The position numbers were made by a program, and so were the translations under genes. From the NCBI GenBank assembly GCA_002787455.1, contig PCWU01000091.1:1-9320 (forward strand): a DNA stretch of 9,320 nt, read 5' to 3'. The notes below the pieces were generated by a model. The model was given only the letters and a program-made list of their open reading frames with translations. It searched no databases and was not told where the DNA came from. The DNA is from Gallionellaceae bacterium CG11_big_fil_rev_8_21_14_0_20_60_62. Lineage in GTDB: Bacteria; Pseudomonadota; Gammaproteobacteria; Burkholderiales; Gallionellaceae. This document shows, in pieces, positions 1 through 5,418 of the stretch; the stretch's first letter is position 1, and the number at the start of each line of letters is the position of its first letter.

Positions 1-416
1 GAGAACTCCACGTCGTCGGTGTACTCGCGCGCCCACTTCACCGCCTGCACCGCGCGCGCCACCACTTCGTCCGGTGTCATGCGCAGCTTGTGCTGCATGT
101 GGATCGGCGAAGTCGCGATGAAAGTGTGGATGCGCCCGTGCTTGGCCGGCCTGATCGCCTCGCCCGCCGCGCGCACATCCTTCTCGCCGGCGCGCGCCAG
201 CGAACACACGGTCGAACGCTCGATCACTTTGGCGATGCCGTGAATCGCATCGGCATCGCCGGGGCTGGCGGCCGCAAACCCCGCCTCGATCACATCCACT
301 CCCAGCTTGTCGAGCTGGCGCGCGATGCGCAATTTCTCTTCCTTGGTCATGGACGCGCCCGGACTTTGTTCGCCGTCGCGCAAGGTGGTATCGAAGATGA
401 ATAATTTGTCAGTCAT
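1..416 (-). CDS. leuA: 2-isopropylmalate synthase, N-terminal part (3' end outside window)
   Basis: LeuA condenses acetyl-CoA with 2-oxoisovalerate, the first committed step of leucine synthesis in the cytoplasm. Only about 138 of the usual ~510 residues are present; the rest lies beyond position 1. The N-terminus reads MTDKLFIFDTTLRDGEQSPG, the DRE-TIM metallolyase signature, with the metal-binding Asp at about residue 14 and the RD/GEQSPG loop intact. It is followed by VDVIEAGFAAASPGDADAI and by GRIHTFIATSPIHMQHKL, typical of the LeuA barrel. I chose the ATG at 416 because GGAG lies 6 nt upstream and because family members begin this way. An in-frame ATG at 434 (extra MATEFN) is possible but has no comparable ribosome binding site. 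The gene is preceded by a leucine-rich leader peptide and hairpins at 444-578, so attenuation by leucine supply is likely. ychJ lies upstream rather than an ilv gene. Confidence 0.95.
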   Translation of the reverse strand, partial: MTDKLFIFDTTLRDGEQSPGASMTKEEKLRIARQLDKLGVDVIEAGFAAASPGDADAIHGIAKVIERSTVCSLARAGEKDVRAAGEAIRPAKHGRIHTFIATSPIHMQHKLRMTPDEVVARAVQAVKWAREYTDDVEF

Positions 417-440
417 GTTGAACTCCGTAGCCATTGTGCC

Positions 441-467
441 AAAGGCGGCCATCATTCCGATGCCGCC
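441..467 (-). terminator. Attenuator-like hairpin before leuA
   Basis: Read on the minus strand, GGCGGC (462-467) pairs with GCCGCC (444-449). The stem is extended by ATC/GAT, with one bulged G and a 5-nt loop. The stem is followed by only three T residues (441-443) and then GG, so it is a weak intrinsic terminator by standard criteria. It lies about 15 nt upstream of the leuA GGAG, at the place where an attenuator terminator belongs. It could instead act on translation initiation. Confidence 0.45.
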
Positions 468-469
468 TG

Positions 470-539
470 TCCTGTGTAACGTGCGGGATAGTCAGGATTA
501 GCGCGCGACGCGCAGCTTCAGCGCTGCCAGCAGGCTGAA
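470..539 (-). promoter_or_regulatory. Leader hairpins between Leu codons and attenuator hairpin
   Basis: Two further hairpins are visible in the leuA leader. The first (517-539) pairs TTCAGC with GCTGAA and CTG with CAG, with one bulged base and a 4-nt loop. It overlaps the second group of Leu codons (residues 16-20) and fits a pausing hairpin. The second pairs TCCTG with CAGGA (493-497 / 470-474) across the leader-peptide stop and the spacer. The GCCTG in the first hairpin can also pair with CAGGC next to the last hairpin, so an alternative antiterminator fold is possible. This folding was done by hand without energies. Confidence 0.4.
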
Positions 540-578
540 AGTGGAATGCAAAAGCAAGAGGTGGCGGGAGAAATGCAT
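498..578 (-). CDS. leuL: leuA leader peptide, leucine-rich attenuator ORF
   Basis: This is a 26-codon ORF beginning MHFSRHLLLL and ending in TAA, about 80 nt before leuA. Eight of its 26 residues are Leu (7-10, 16, 17, 20, 22), with a run of four Leu codons (CTC TTG CTT TTG) at 549-560. A short Leu-run ORF followed by hairpins and then leuA matches the leader peptides that control leu operons by ribosome stalling in enteric bacteria. When charged tRNA-Leu is scarce, the ribosome would stall on the Leu run and change folding downstream. I see no Shine-Dalgarno sequence before the ATG. The best promoter (585-613) would start transcription within about 2 nt of this ATG, so the peptide may be translated from a leaderless mRNA. 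The peptide itself probably has no function beyond its translation. The call rests on composition, position and context, not on recognised homology. Confidence 0.72.
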   Translation of the reverse strand: MHFSRHLLLLHSTFSLLAALKLRVAR

Positions 579-638
579 AGGCGGAATATAGCGGCTTTTT
601 TTTGGGGCCGCAACCGCGACATGCAAGTCCGCCTATGC
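575..638. repeat. Perfect 11-bp inverted repeat around the leuA promoter and ychJ stop
   Basis: GCATAGGCGGA at 575-585 is repeated exactly in inverse at 628-638. Nested inside are GCGGC (591-595) and GCCGC (607-611) around a run of eight T (plus strand). The right arm contains the ychJ stop codon (633-635). The left arm contains the leader-peptide ATG and touches the -10 hexamer. It may be an operator for a dimeric regulator, an RNA stem-loop at the ychJ mRNA end, or both. There is no T-tract after the stem on the minus strand, so it is not a standard terminator. Confidence 0.5.
585..613 (-). promoter_or_regulatory. Putative sigma70-type promoter of leuL-leuA
   Basis: On the minus strand, TTGCGG (608-613) is separated by exactly 17 nt from TATATT (585-590), which matches the -10 consensus at 5 of 6 positions. 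The spacer contains eight consecutive A residues. Transcription would start near 577-579, giving a leuA leader of about 160 nt that includes the whole leader peptide and its hairpins. The -35 is weak (3 of 6). The promoter sits inside an 11-bp inverted repeat (575-585 / 628-638). Confidence 0.55.
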
Positions 639-1016
639 CGCGTCCACGTACAACCACTGACCCGCCCGGCGCACGAAACGGCTGACTTCATGCAGGCGGC
701 AGGCGCGCCCGTTAACCTTGCAACGCGCGACAAATTCAACAATGGCATGGTCGGCATCCTGCCGTTCATGGCGTTTCACTTCCAAGCCGATCCATTTGGT
801 CGGCGCTGCACCGGCCAGGCCCAGCATGGCGGGACGGGTGGACGGATGCCATGTCGCCAGCAGATAGTCTTCGCGCAACAGGGTATAGGCGGTGTAGCGC
901 GAACGCATCAGCGATGCGGCATCGGGAGGAGGCACCCCATTCTTCAGGTAAGGGGCGCAACAATCCCCGAATTGTTTGCCGCTGCCGCAAGGGCAAGCCC
1001 GGGTCAGTTTTGCCAC
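633..1016 (-). CDS. ychJ: YchJ-family SEC-C motif protein (UPF0225)
   Basis: This is a 127-residue protein. It opens with a SEC-C zinc-binding motif, ACPCGSGKQFGDCCAPYL (Cys8, Cys10, Cys19, Cys20, spacing C-x-C-x8-C-C). The UPF0225 signature SLMRSRYTAYTLLREDYLLA and an NTF2-like alpha/beta fold ending in RRAGQWLYVDA follow. The precise function of the family is not known to me. Enterobacterial YchJ has a second SEC-C motif at its C-terminus; this one stops before it. I place the start at the GTG at 1016, just before the Cys motif, with GGAAG about 10 nt upstream. It overlaps the end of srkA by 13 nt, so the two are almost certainly co-transcribed and translationally coupled. The frame stays open upstream to 1217, but that part lies inside srkA and does not resemble the family. 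Confidence 0.88.
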   Translation of the reverse strand: MAKLTRACPCGSGKQFGDCCAPYLKNGVPPPDAASLMRSRYTAYTLLREDYLLATWHPSTRPAMLGLAGAAPTKWIGLEVKRHERQDADHAIVEFVARCKVNGRACRLHEVSRFVRRAGQWLYVDAA

Positions 1017-1984
1017 AATGGCGGTTCTTCCATCAGGGCGACCTGCTCGCGCAGTTCGAGAATGCGGTCCTGCCAGTAACGCTGGGTGTTGAACCACGGA
1101 AACGCCTGCTTGAAGGCGGCATCGTCCCAGCGCCGAGCCAGCCAGGCCGCGTAGTGGATCAGGCGCAGGGTGCGCAGCGCCTCGATCAGATGCAATTCGC
1201 GCGGATCGAAATCGCAAAAATCCTCGTAACCGGCGAGTACATCACCCATCTGGCGCACACGGTCTGCGCGCTCGCCGGAGAGCAGCATCCACAGGTCCTG
1301 CACCGCCGGGCCCGTGCGGCTGTCGTCAAAATCGACAAAGTGCGGGCCGTCGTCGGTCCACAGCACGTTGCCGGCATGACAGTCTCCGTGCAGGCGCAGT
1401 TGTTCCACCTTGCCCGCTCGCTCGAAACAGTAGCGCACACCCTCCAGCGCCTGCTGAGACACACTGCGGTAAGCCGCATCGATGTCGGCCGGAATGAAAT
1501 TATTCGCCAGCAAAAAATCCCGCGGTTCGGTGCCGAACGTTTCAATATTCAATGCGGGACGCTGCTGATAATTCTTGAGCGCGCCGACGGCGTGGATGCG
1601 CCCAAGGAAGCGCCCCATCCATTCCAGCGTGTCGCGGTTTTCCAGTTCCGGCGCCCGTCCGCCGTGTTTTTCAAAAACAGAAAAACGAAAGCCATCGAAG
1701 TGATGCAGTGTCTTGCCGCCGATCACCGAGGCGGGCACGACGGGAATTTCGCGTTCCACCAGTTCCTGCACGAAGGCGTGTTCTTCGAGGATGGCCCCAT
1801 CCGTCCAACGCGCGGGACGATAAAACTTGGCGACCACGGGGTCTCCCTCATCCATGCCGACCTGATACACGCGATTCTCGTAGCTGTTCAGCGCGAGCAG
1901 GCGACCGTCACAGCGCAAGCCGATGCTCTCCAGCGCGTTAAGCACGCAGTCCGGGGTTAGCAGGGAATAATCGGGAGTGGTCAT
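1004..1984 (-). CDS. srkA: Stress-response serine/threonine kinase SrkA (YihE/RdoA)
   Basis: SrkA is a cytoplasmic protein kinase with an aminoglycoside-phosphotransferase-like fold. In E. coli it protects against stress-induced cell death and counters MazEF toxicity. This copy has 326 residues against about 328 in E. coli. Visible motifs are SYENRVYQ (34-41, nucleotide loop), VVAKFYRP with Lys53 (50-57), the catalytic loop LHGDCHAGN with Asp201 and Asn206, and the metal-binding HFVDFDD with Asp218. The spacing matches the family throughout. The ATG at 1984 is preceded by AGGGTGG, located in the 14-nt gap after the DUF1415 gene. Its 3' end overlaps ychJ. The gene therefore belongs to a DUF1415-srkA-ychJ run. 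In E. coli srkA precedes dsbA, which is not seen here. Confidence 0.93.
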   Translation of the reverse strand: MTTPDYSLLTPDCVLNALESIGLRCDGRLLALNSYENRVYQVGMDEGDPVVAKFYRPARWTDGAILEEHAFVQELVEREIPVVPASVIGGKTLHHFDGFRFSVFEKHGGRAPELENRDTLEWMGRFLGRIHAVGALKNYQQRPALNIETFGTEPRDFLLANNFIPADIDAAYRSVSQQALEGVRYCFERAGKVEQLRLHGDCHAGNVLWTDDGPHFVDFDDSRTGPAVQDLWMLLSGERADRVRQMGDVLAGYEDFCDFDPRELHLIEALRTLRLIHYAAWLARRWDDAAFKQAFPWFNTQRYWQDRILELREQVALMEEPPLWQN

Positions 1985-1998
1985 GCCGCCACCCTACT

Positions 1999-2571
1999 TC
2001 ATTTTTTGTGTTTCTGCACTGTTGCCAGCCCCAGCGCATCCCAGCCCTCGCGGCCCAGTTTGCGCATGGTTTCGATGTTCTTCTCGAAGATCATCTCGGC
2101 TTCCGGGAATGCCGCCACCGCCTCATCAATACTCGCTTCGCGTAGCAGGTGCAGCGTGGGATACGGCGAGCGATTGGTGAAATTGGTGATGTCGTCCGGT
2201 TCGGTGTCGGCAAATTGATAGTGCGGATGCATGCTGGCCACCTGCAACTCGCCCGCCAGATCAACCTCTTCCAGCGCGGCGTCCACCACTTGCAGAAAAT
2301 CGTTGTAGTCGAGGAAGTCGGTCAGCACCTGCGGGTGAATCAATAGCGTAGTGTCGATCTTGTCGCGCGGTGTCTCGGCCAGCAGTTCCAATTCACGCAA
2401 TACATCGCGCAGCAAATCATCCGGTGTTTGCGCCGCGCTCACCGCATACCTTATTTGATTCTTGACGTGCACACCCTTGGCGAACGGACACAGATTAAGT
2501 CCGATCACCGCGCGCTCCAGCCACAACCTGGTGGCGACGATGGCTTCCTCGTTGCTGACACTGGCGTTCAT
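1999..2571 (-). CDS. DUF1415 family protein
   Basis: This is a soluble protein of about 190 residues that I recognise as the DUF1415 family, common in beta- and gammaproteobacteria and of unknown function. Typical segments are the N-terminal WLERAVIGLNLCPFAKGV, then DTTLLIHPQVLTDFLDYNDF, LQVASMHPHYQFADT and NRSPYPTLHLLREAS, and near the C-terminus KNIETMRKLGREGW. The conserved CPFA Cys and the HPHYQF, RSPYP and HLLRE residues suggest an active site, but no reaction is known to me. There are no signal peptide or membrane segments. I prefer the ATG at 2571, with AGGG 9 nt upstream; a GTG two codons earlier (2577) is the alternative. It is followed 14 nt later by srkA, so the two are probably in one transcript. 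Confidence 0.88.
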   Translation of the reverse strand: MNASVSNEEAIVATRLWLERAVIGLNLCPFAKGVHVKNQIRYAVSAAQTPDDLLRDVLRELELLAETPRDKIDTTLLIHPQVLTDFLDYNDFLQVVDAALEEVDLAGELQVASMHPHYQFADTEPDDITNFTNRSPYPTLHLLREASIDEAVAAFPEAEMIFEKNIETMRKLGREGWDALGLATVQKHKK

Positions 2572-2597
2572 TTTCACAAGCCCTGAAAAATCCGAGA

Positions 2598-2615
2598 TTC
2601 CGGCGCAGGCCGGAA
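2598..2615. terminator. REP-like 7-bp hairpin between rhlE and the DUF1415 gene
   Basis: TTCCGGC and GCCGGAA are perfect inverse copies around a 4-nt loop. Read on the minus strand, the stem lies 15 nt after the rhlE stop codon and is followed after about 8 nt by TTTTT, so it could end rhlE transcription, though the T-tract is rather distant. The core also looks like the short palindromic intergenic repeats (REP-type) common in proteobacteria. No second copy was noticed in this window. Confidence 0.45.
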
Positions 2616-2630
2616 AGACCGCATCAAAAT

Positions 2631-3950
2631 CTACCGACCGCGCCCGCCGGAACGATGTTGCGCACCCGACGGCACGGCACCTCGCCCCGCACCGCCTGCC
2701 GGCTTGCCTCCGCTGCGCGGTGCGCCGCCCGCCCGCGGCTGACCGCGGCCTTGCCCCTGTCCGCGCCCGCCCTGGCCTCGGTTCTGCCCGTTCATGATCG
2801 GCTCGGCCTTGATGCGCGGGTCAACCTCGAAACCCGGCACGTTAACCACCGGAATCTCGCGTTTGATCAGCCGCTCGATGTCTTTCAGCAACTTCAGCTC
2901 GTCCACGCACACCAGCGAACTCGCTTCGCCGTTGCTGCCCGCGCGGCCGGTGCGGCCGATGCGGTGCACATAATCTTCCGGCACATTGGGCAACTCGTAG
3001 TTGACCACATGCGGCAGCTCGACGATGTCGATGCCGCGCGCGGCGATATCGGTCGCCACCAGCACCTGCAACTTGGCGGTCTTGAACTCGGCCAGCGCCC
3101 GCGTGCGCGCTGCCTGGCTCTTGTTGCCGTGAATCGCCATCGCCGGAATGCCTTCCTTTTCCAGCTGTTCGGCCAGACGATTCGCGCCGTGCTTGGTGCG
3201 GGTGAACACCAGCACCTGAAACCAGTTGTGTTCCTTGATCAGTTGGGTCAGAAGTTCGCGCTTGCGCTCGCGATCCACCGGATACACGCGCTGCTCGATC
3301 AGTTCGGCCGTCGCGTTGCGGCGCGCCACTTCGATCAGCGCCGGATTGGTCAGCAGGCCGTCGGCCAGCAGCTTGATCTCGTCCGAGAAGGTGGCGGAGA
3401 ACAGCAGGTTCTGCCGCTGTTTGGGCAGCACCGCCAGCACTTTCTTGATGTCGCGGATGAAGCCCATATCCAGCATGCGGTCGGCCTCGTCCAGCACCAG
3501 AATCTCGACGTGCGACAGGTCCACGGTTTTCTGCTGCAAGTGGTCGAGCAGCCGCCCCGGTGTCGCCACCAGAATATCCACGCGCCCGTGCAGTTGCTTG
3601 ATCTGCGGATTGATGTTGACGCCGCCGAACATCATCATCGATTTGAGCGGCAGGTATTTTCCGTATTCGCGCACACTCTCCTCCACCTGCGCGGCAAGTT
3701 CGCGCGTGGGCGTGAGCACCAATGCACGAATGTGAGATTTGCCCGCGACGTTCTTCACCATCAGGCGTTGCAGCAGCGGCAGGGTAAAACCGGCAGTCTT
3801 GCCGGTGCCGGTCTGCGCGCCGCCCATCAGGTCGCCGCCTTTGAGCACGACCGGAATGGCCTGCGCCTGGATCGGCGTGGGTTCGGTATAACCGCGCTCG
3901 GTAACGGCGCGGACGAGTTCGGCGGATAAGCCGAGAGATGCAAATGACAT
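2631..3950 (-). CDS. rhlE: DEAD-box ATP-dependent RNA helicase RhlE
   Basis: This is an ATP-dependent RNA helicase of 439 residues that acts on structured RNA, typically in ribosome assembly, RNA decay and cold adaptation. All core motifs are present: Q motif GYTEPTPIQ (20-28), motif I AQTGTGKT (45-52), PTRELAAQ (81-88), TPGRLLD (130-136), DEAD (154-157), SAT (185-187), VLVFTRTKHGAN (246-257), ATDIAARGID (299-308) and HRIGRTGRAG (329-338). A basic Gly/Arg/Gln-rich tail (about 388-439) is typical of RhlE and likely binds RNA. The start MSFASLGLS is the family start, and a weak GAAAGAAAA stretch precedes it. The frame is open upstream to an ATG at 4082, but that 44-residue extension would run through the palindromic leader and is unlike the family. 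The gene has a structured leader of roughly 260 nt, which suggests post-transcriptional control. Confidence 0.95.
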   Translation of the reverse strand: MSFASLGLSAELVRAVTERGYTEPTPIQAQAIPVVLKGGDLMGGAQTGTGKTAGFTLPLLQRLMVKNVAGKSHIRALVLTPTRELAAQVEESVREYGKYLPLKSMMMFGGVNINPQIKQLHGRVDILVATPGRLLDHLQQKTVDLSHVEILVLDEADRMLDMGFIRDIKKVLAVLPKQRQNLLFSATFSDEIKLLADGLLTNPALIEVARRNATAELIEQRVYPVDRERKRELLTQLIKEHNWFQVLVFTRTKHGANRLAEQLEKEGIPAMAIHGNKSQAARTRALAEFKTAKLQVLVATDIAARGIDIVELPHVVNYELPNVPEDYVHRIGRTGRAGSNGEASSLVCVDELKLLKDIERLIKREIPVVNVPGFEVDPRIKAEPIMNGQNRGQGGRGQGQGRGQPRAGGAPRSGGKPAGGAGRGAVPSGAQHRSGGRGR

Positions 3951-4050
3951 ATTTTCTTTCTGAATACAAACGGCCTGTCGTTCAATCAAGAACGCCAGTC
4001 TGAGGCTGAATGAGGTGGGTGGAACGAACCGGAATCGGCGGCAATCACTA

Positions 4051-4191
4051 CATGGCGACATAAATCTACTGCGCGGTTGCATGGCGGCGTTGCGCGGTGC
4101 TCGGAATCCTCATGTACTTCTGTGTACACTCCGGTTTCTCCGCGCCGGGCACTTTGCCATGCAGCCGCTCGTTACGATTTCTGTCGCTATG
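4051..4191. repeat. Large imperfect palindrome (structured element) in the rhlE leader
   Basis: Three nested arm pairs form a long near-continuous stem. 4051-4065 pairs with 4177-4191 (14 of 15 positions, including one G-T). 4073-4085 pairs with 4156-4168 (13 of 13, one G-T). 4097-4104 pairs with 4145-4152 (8 of 8, one G-T). The tip carries TGTAC (4113-4117) / GTACA (4124-4128) around a 6-nt loop. An alternative inner pairing is GCGCGG (4092-4097) with CCGCGC (4140-4145). The element contains no credible gene and lies in the 337-bp gap between the aminotransferase gene and rhlE. It could be a structured mRNA leader, a small RNA from the plus strand, or a dispersed repeat. Pairs were checked base by base without energy calculation. 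Confidence 0.75.
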
Positions 4192-4205
4192 TTTCAGACT
4201 GAAAC
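4191..4205. promoter_or_regulatory. Perfect 15-bp palindrome, possible operator or leader hairpin
   Basis: GTTTCAG-A-CTGAAAC is a perfect 7+1+7 palindrome immediately adjoining the large palindrome. On the minus strand it falls about 10-25 nt after the predicted rhlE transcription start, a usual place for a repressor site. With a 1-nt centre it cannot form a full RNA hairpin, which favours a protein-DNA site over an RNA role. Confidence 0.4.
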
Positions 4206-4220
4206 GAAATTGCGGCGCGC

Positions 4221-4229
4221 AGTGTAACA
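4221..4229 (-). promoter_or_regulatory. Possible extended -10 promoter of rhlE
   Basis: The minus strand reads TGTTACACT: a TG extension, one base, then TACACT (4 of 6 against TATAAT). No convincing -35 is found at 16-18 nt. Transcription would start near 4214 and give an rhlE leader of about 264 nt that includes the 15-bp and 141-bp palindromes. Weak on sequence alone; supported mainly by its position in the only sizeable gap upstream of rhlE. Confidence 0.3.
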
Positions 4230-4287
4230 GAACCTGCGGTGAATTCTTGCGCAATGCGCGCGAGGGTGCGGAATTAAGCCGTCCCTT

Positions 4288-5412
4288 TTATGCCAAACAA
4301 AGTACCTCCCGCACCGCCCCCACCACGCGCTCGACATCCGCTTCGCTCATCATCGGAAACAGCGGCAGGCTGACGATACGTCGCCCGACACGCTCCGCAA
4401 CCGGAAACATGCCCTCTTTGAAGCCGCGCGCACGGTAGAGTTTGAACAGATGGATCGGCGGGTAATGCACGCCGCAGCCGATGTTGCGCGCTTTCATCTT
4501 TGCCATGAATTCGGCGCGCACGGCGCTTTGCGGCAGGACGATCTGGAACATATGCCAGTTGGTGTTCCGGAAATCCTTGACGGGAAGTTGCGCACCCGTT
4601 TCCCTCTCGAAGTCCGCGCCGAAGGTTGCAAAGTAATGTTTGACCAGTGCATGGCGGCGCGTGGTGGTGGCGTCGAGTTGCGCCAACTGGTTGAGACCGA
4701 TGACGGCGGCGACGTCGGTCATGTTGAACTTGCCGCCCAGCACATCCACTTCCATGCCGTCGAAGCCGCTGCGCGTGACGCCCTGCAGGCGATATTTTTC
4801 CGCCAGGCACGCTTCGTCCTCGTTGTTCAGCACCAGACAGCCGCCTTCAGTCGTGGTGAGATTTTTGTTGGCCTGAAAGCTGAACGAGACGAGATCGCCG
4901 AAACTGCCGATGCGCTTGCCGTTCCACTTCGCGCCGATGGCCTGCGCCGCGTCTTCGACCACGCGCAGTTTGTGTTTGGCCGCGATGGCGTACAGCCGGT
5001 CGCGGTCCACCGGCAAGCCGGAAAGATCTACCGGGATGATGGCTTTGGTGCGCGGAGTAATGGCAGCTTCGACCTTGTCCAGATCGATGTTGCGCGTGAC
5101 CGGGTCGATGTCGGCAAACACCGGTGTCGCGCCGACTTCGAGGATGACATTGGAAGTCGCCACCCAGGAAATGGGCGTGGTGATGACTTCATCGCCCGGC
5201 CCAATGCCCGCGATGCGCAAGGCGATCTCCATGGTGCAAGTGCCTGAATTGAAGGTGCGCACCGGGCGGTCGCCAAAATAAACGGAAAGTTGCCGCTCGA
5301 ATTCCTGCATCCTGGGGCCGGAAGTGATCCAGCCGGAACGCAACACCTCGCCGACGGCGGCGATGGCCGCTTCGTCGATATGGGGGCGGGTGAATGGCAG
5401 GAACTCGCTCAT
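4288..5412 (-). CDS. arnB: DegT/DnrJ/EryC1/StrS PLP aminotransferase, ArnB-like
   Basis: This is a sugar aminotransferase of 374 residues. ArnB transfers an amino group from glutamate to UDP-4-keto-arabinose in the pathway that makes 4-amino-4-deoxy-L-arabinose (L-Ara4N) for lipid A. The start MSEFLPFTRPHID and VLRSGWITSGP closely follow E. coli ArnB. Also present are GDEVITTPISWVATSN (73-88), TPRTKAIIPVDLSGLP (119-134), the PLP-ring Asp154 in VVEDAAQAIG, and the Schiff-base Lys183 in SFSFQANKNLTTTEGG, where E. coli has Lys182. The C-terminal SLPLFPMMSEADV is also family-typical. The exact substrate cannot be fixed from sequence, since related enzymes aminate other UDP-sugars. The neighbours (SMR protein, ArnT-like transferase) support the ArnB role, but arnA, arnC and arnD are not in the window. 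The only Shine-Dalgarno-like site (AGAGG, 5424-5428, 11 nt before the ATG) lies in the end of a MITE-like insertion. Confidence 0.85.
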   Translation of the reverse strand: MSEFLPFTRPHIDEAAIAAVGEVLRSGWITSGPRMQEFERQLSVYFGDRPVRTFNSGTCTMEIALRIAGIGPGDEVITTPISWVATSNVILEVGATPVFADIDPVTRNIDLDKVEAAITPRTKAIIPVDLSGLPVDRDRLYAIAAKHKLRVVEDAAQAIGAKWNGKRIGSFGDLVSFSFQANKNLTTTEGGCLVLNNEDEACLAEKYRLQGVTRSGFDGMEVDVLGGKFNMTDVAAVIGLNQLAQLDATTTRRHALVKHYFATFGADFERETGAQLPVKDFRNTNWHMFQIVLPQSAVRAEFMAKMKARNIGCGVHYPPIHLFKLYRARGFKEGMFPVAERVGRRIVSLPLFPMMSEADVERVVGAVREVLCLA

Positions 5413-5418
5413 GCTTAT

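Noticed and set aside
591..611. GCGGC-T8-GGG-GCCGC as an intrinsic terminator on the plus strand
   Set aside because: The T run lies in the loop, not after the stem, and no plus-strand gene ends here.
1017..1217. Longer YchJ reading frame from 1217
   Set aside because: The added 67 residues overlap srkA completely and do not match UPF0225; the SEC-C motif normally sits at the N-terminus.
851..1960. 369-codon open frame on the plus strand opposite srkA
   Set aside because: It is the antisense of srkA, which has all kinase motifs; the long opposite frame follows from GC-rich codon bias and resembles no family.
2655..3929. 424-codon open frame on the plus strand opposite rhlE
   Set aside because: It lies wholly inside rhlE on the other strand, is rich in His/Gln/Arg with no domain signature, and rhlE is unambiguous.
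3954..3982. TTGATT-17-TATTCA as the rhlE promoter
   Set aside because: It would start transcription at or within the rhlE start codon, and the -10 match is poor; an upstream start that includes the leader is more plausible.
3951..4082. Extended rhlE start at 4082 (44 extra residues)
   Set aside because: The extension runs through the palindromic leader and has no family resemblance; MSFASLGLS is the usual RhlE N-terminus.
4097..4438. 113-codon plus-strand frame across the rhlE leader palindrome and the end of arnB
   Set aside because: It has no start signal, overlaps the aminotransferase C-terminus antisense, and its sequence follows the palindrome rather than a protein family.
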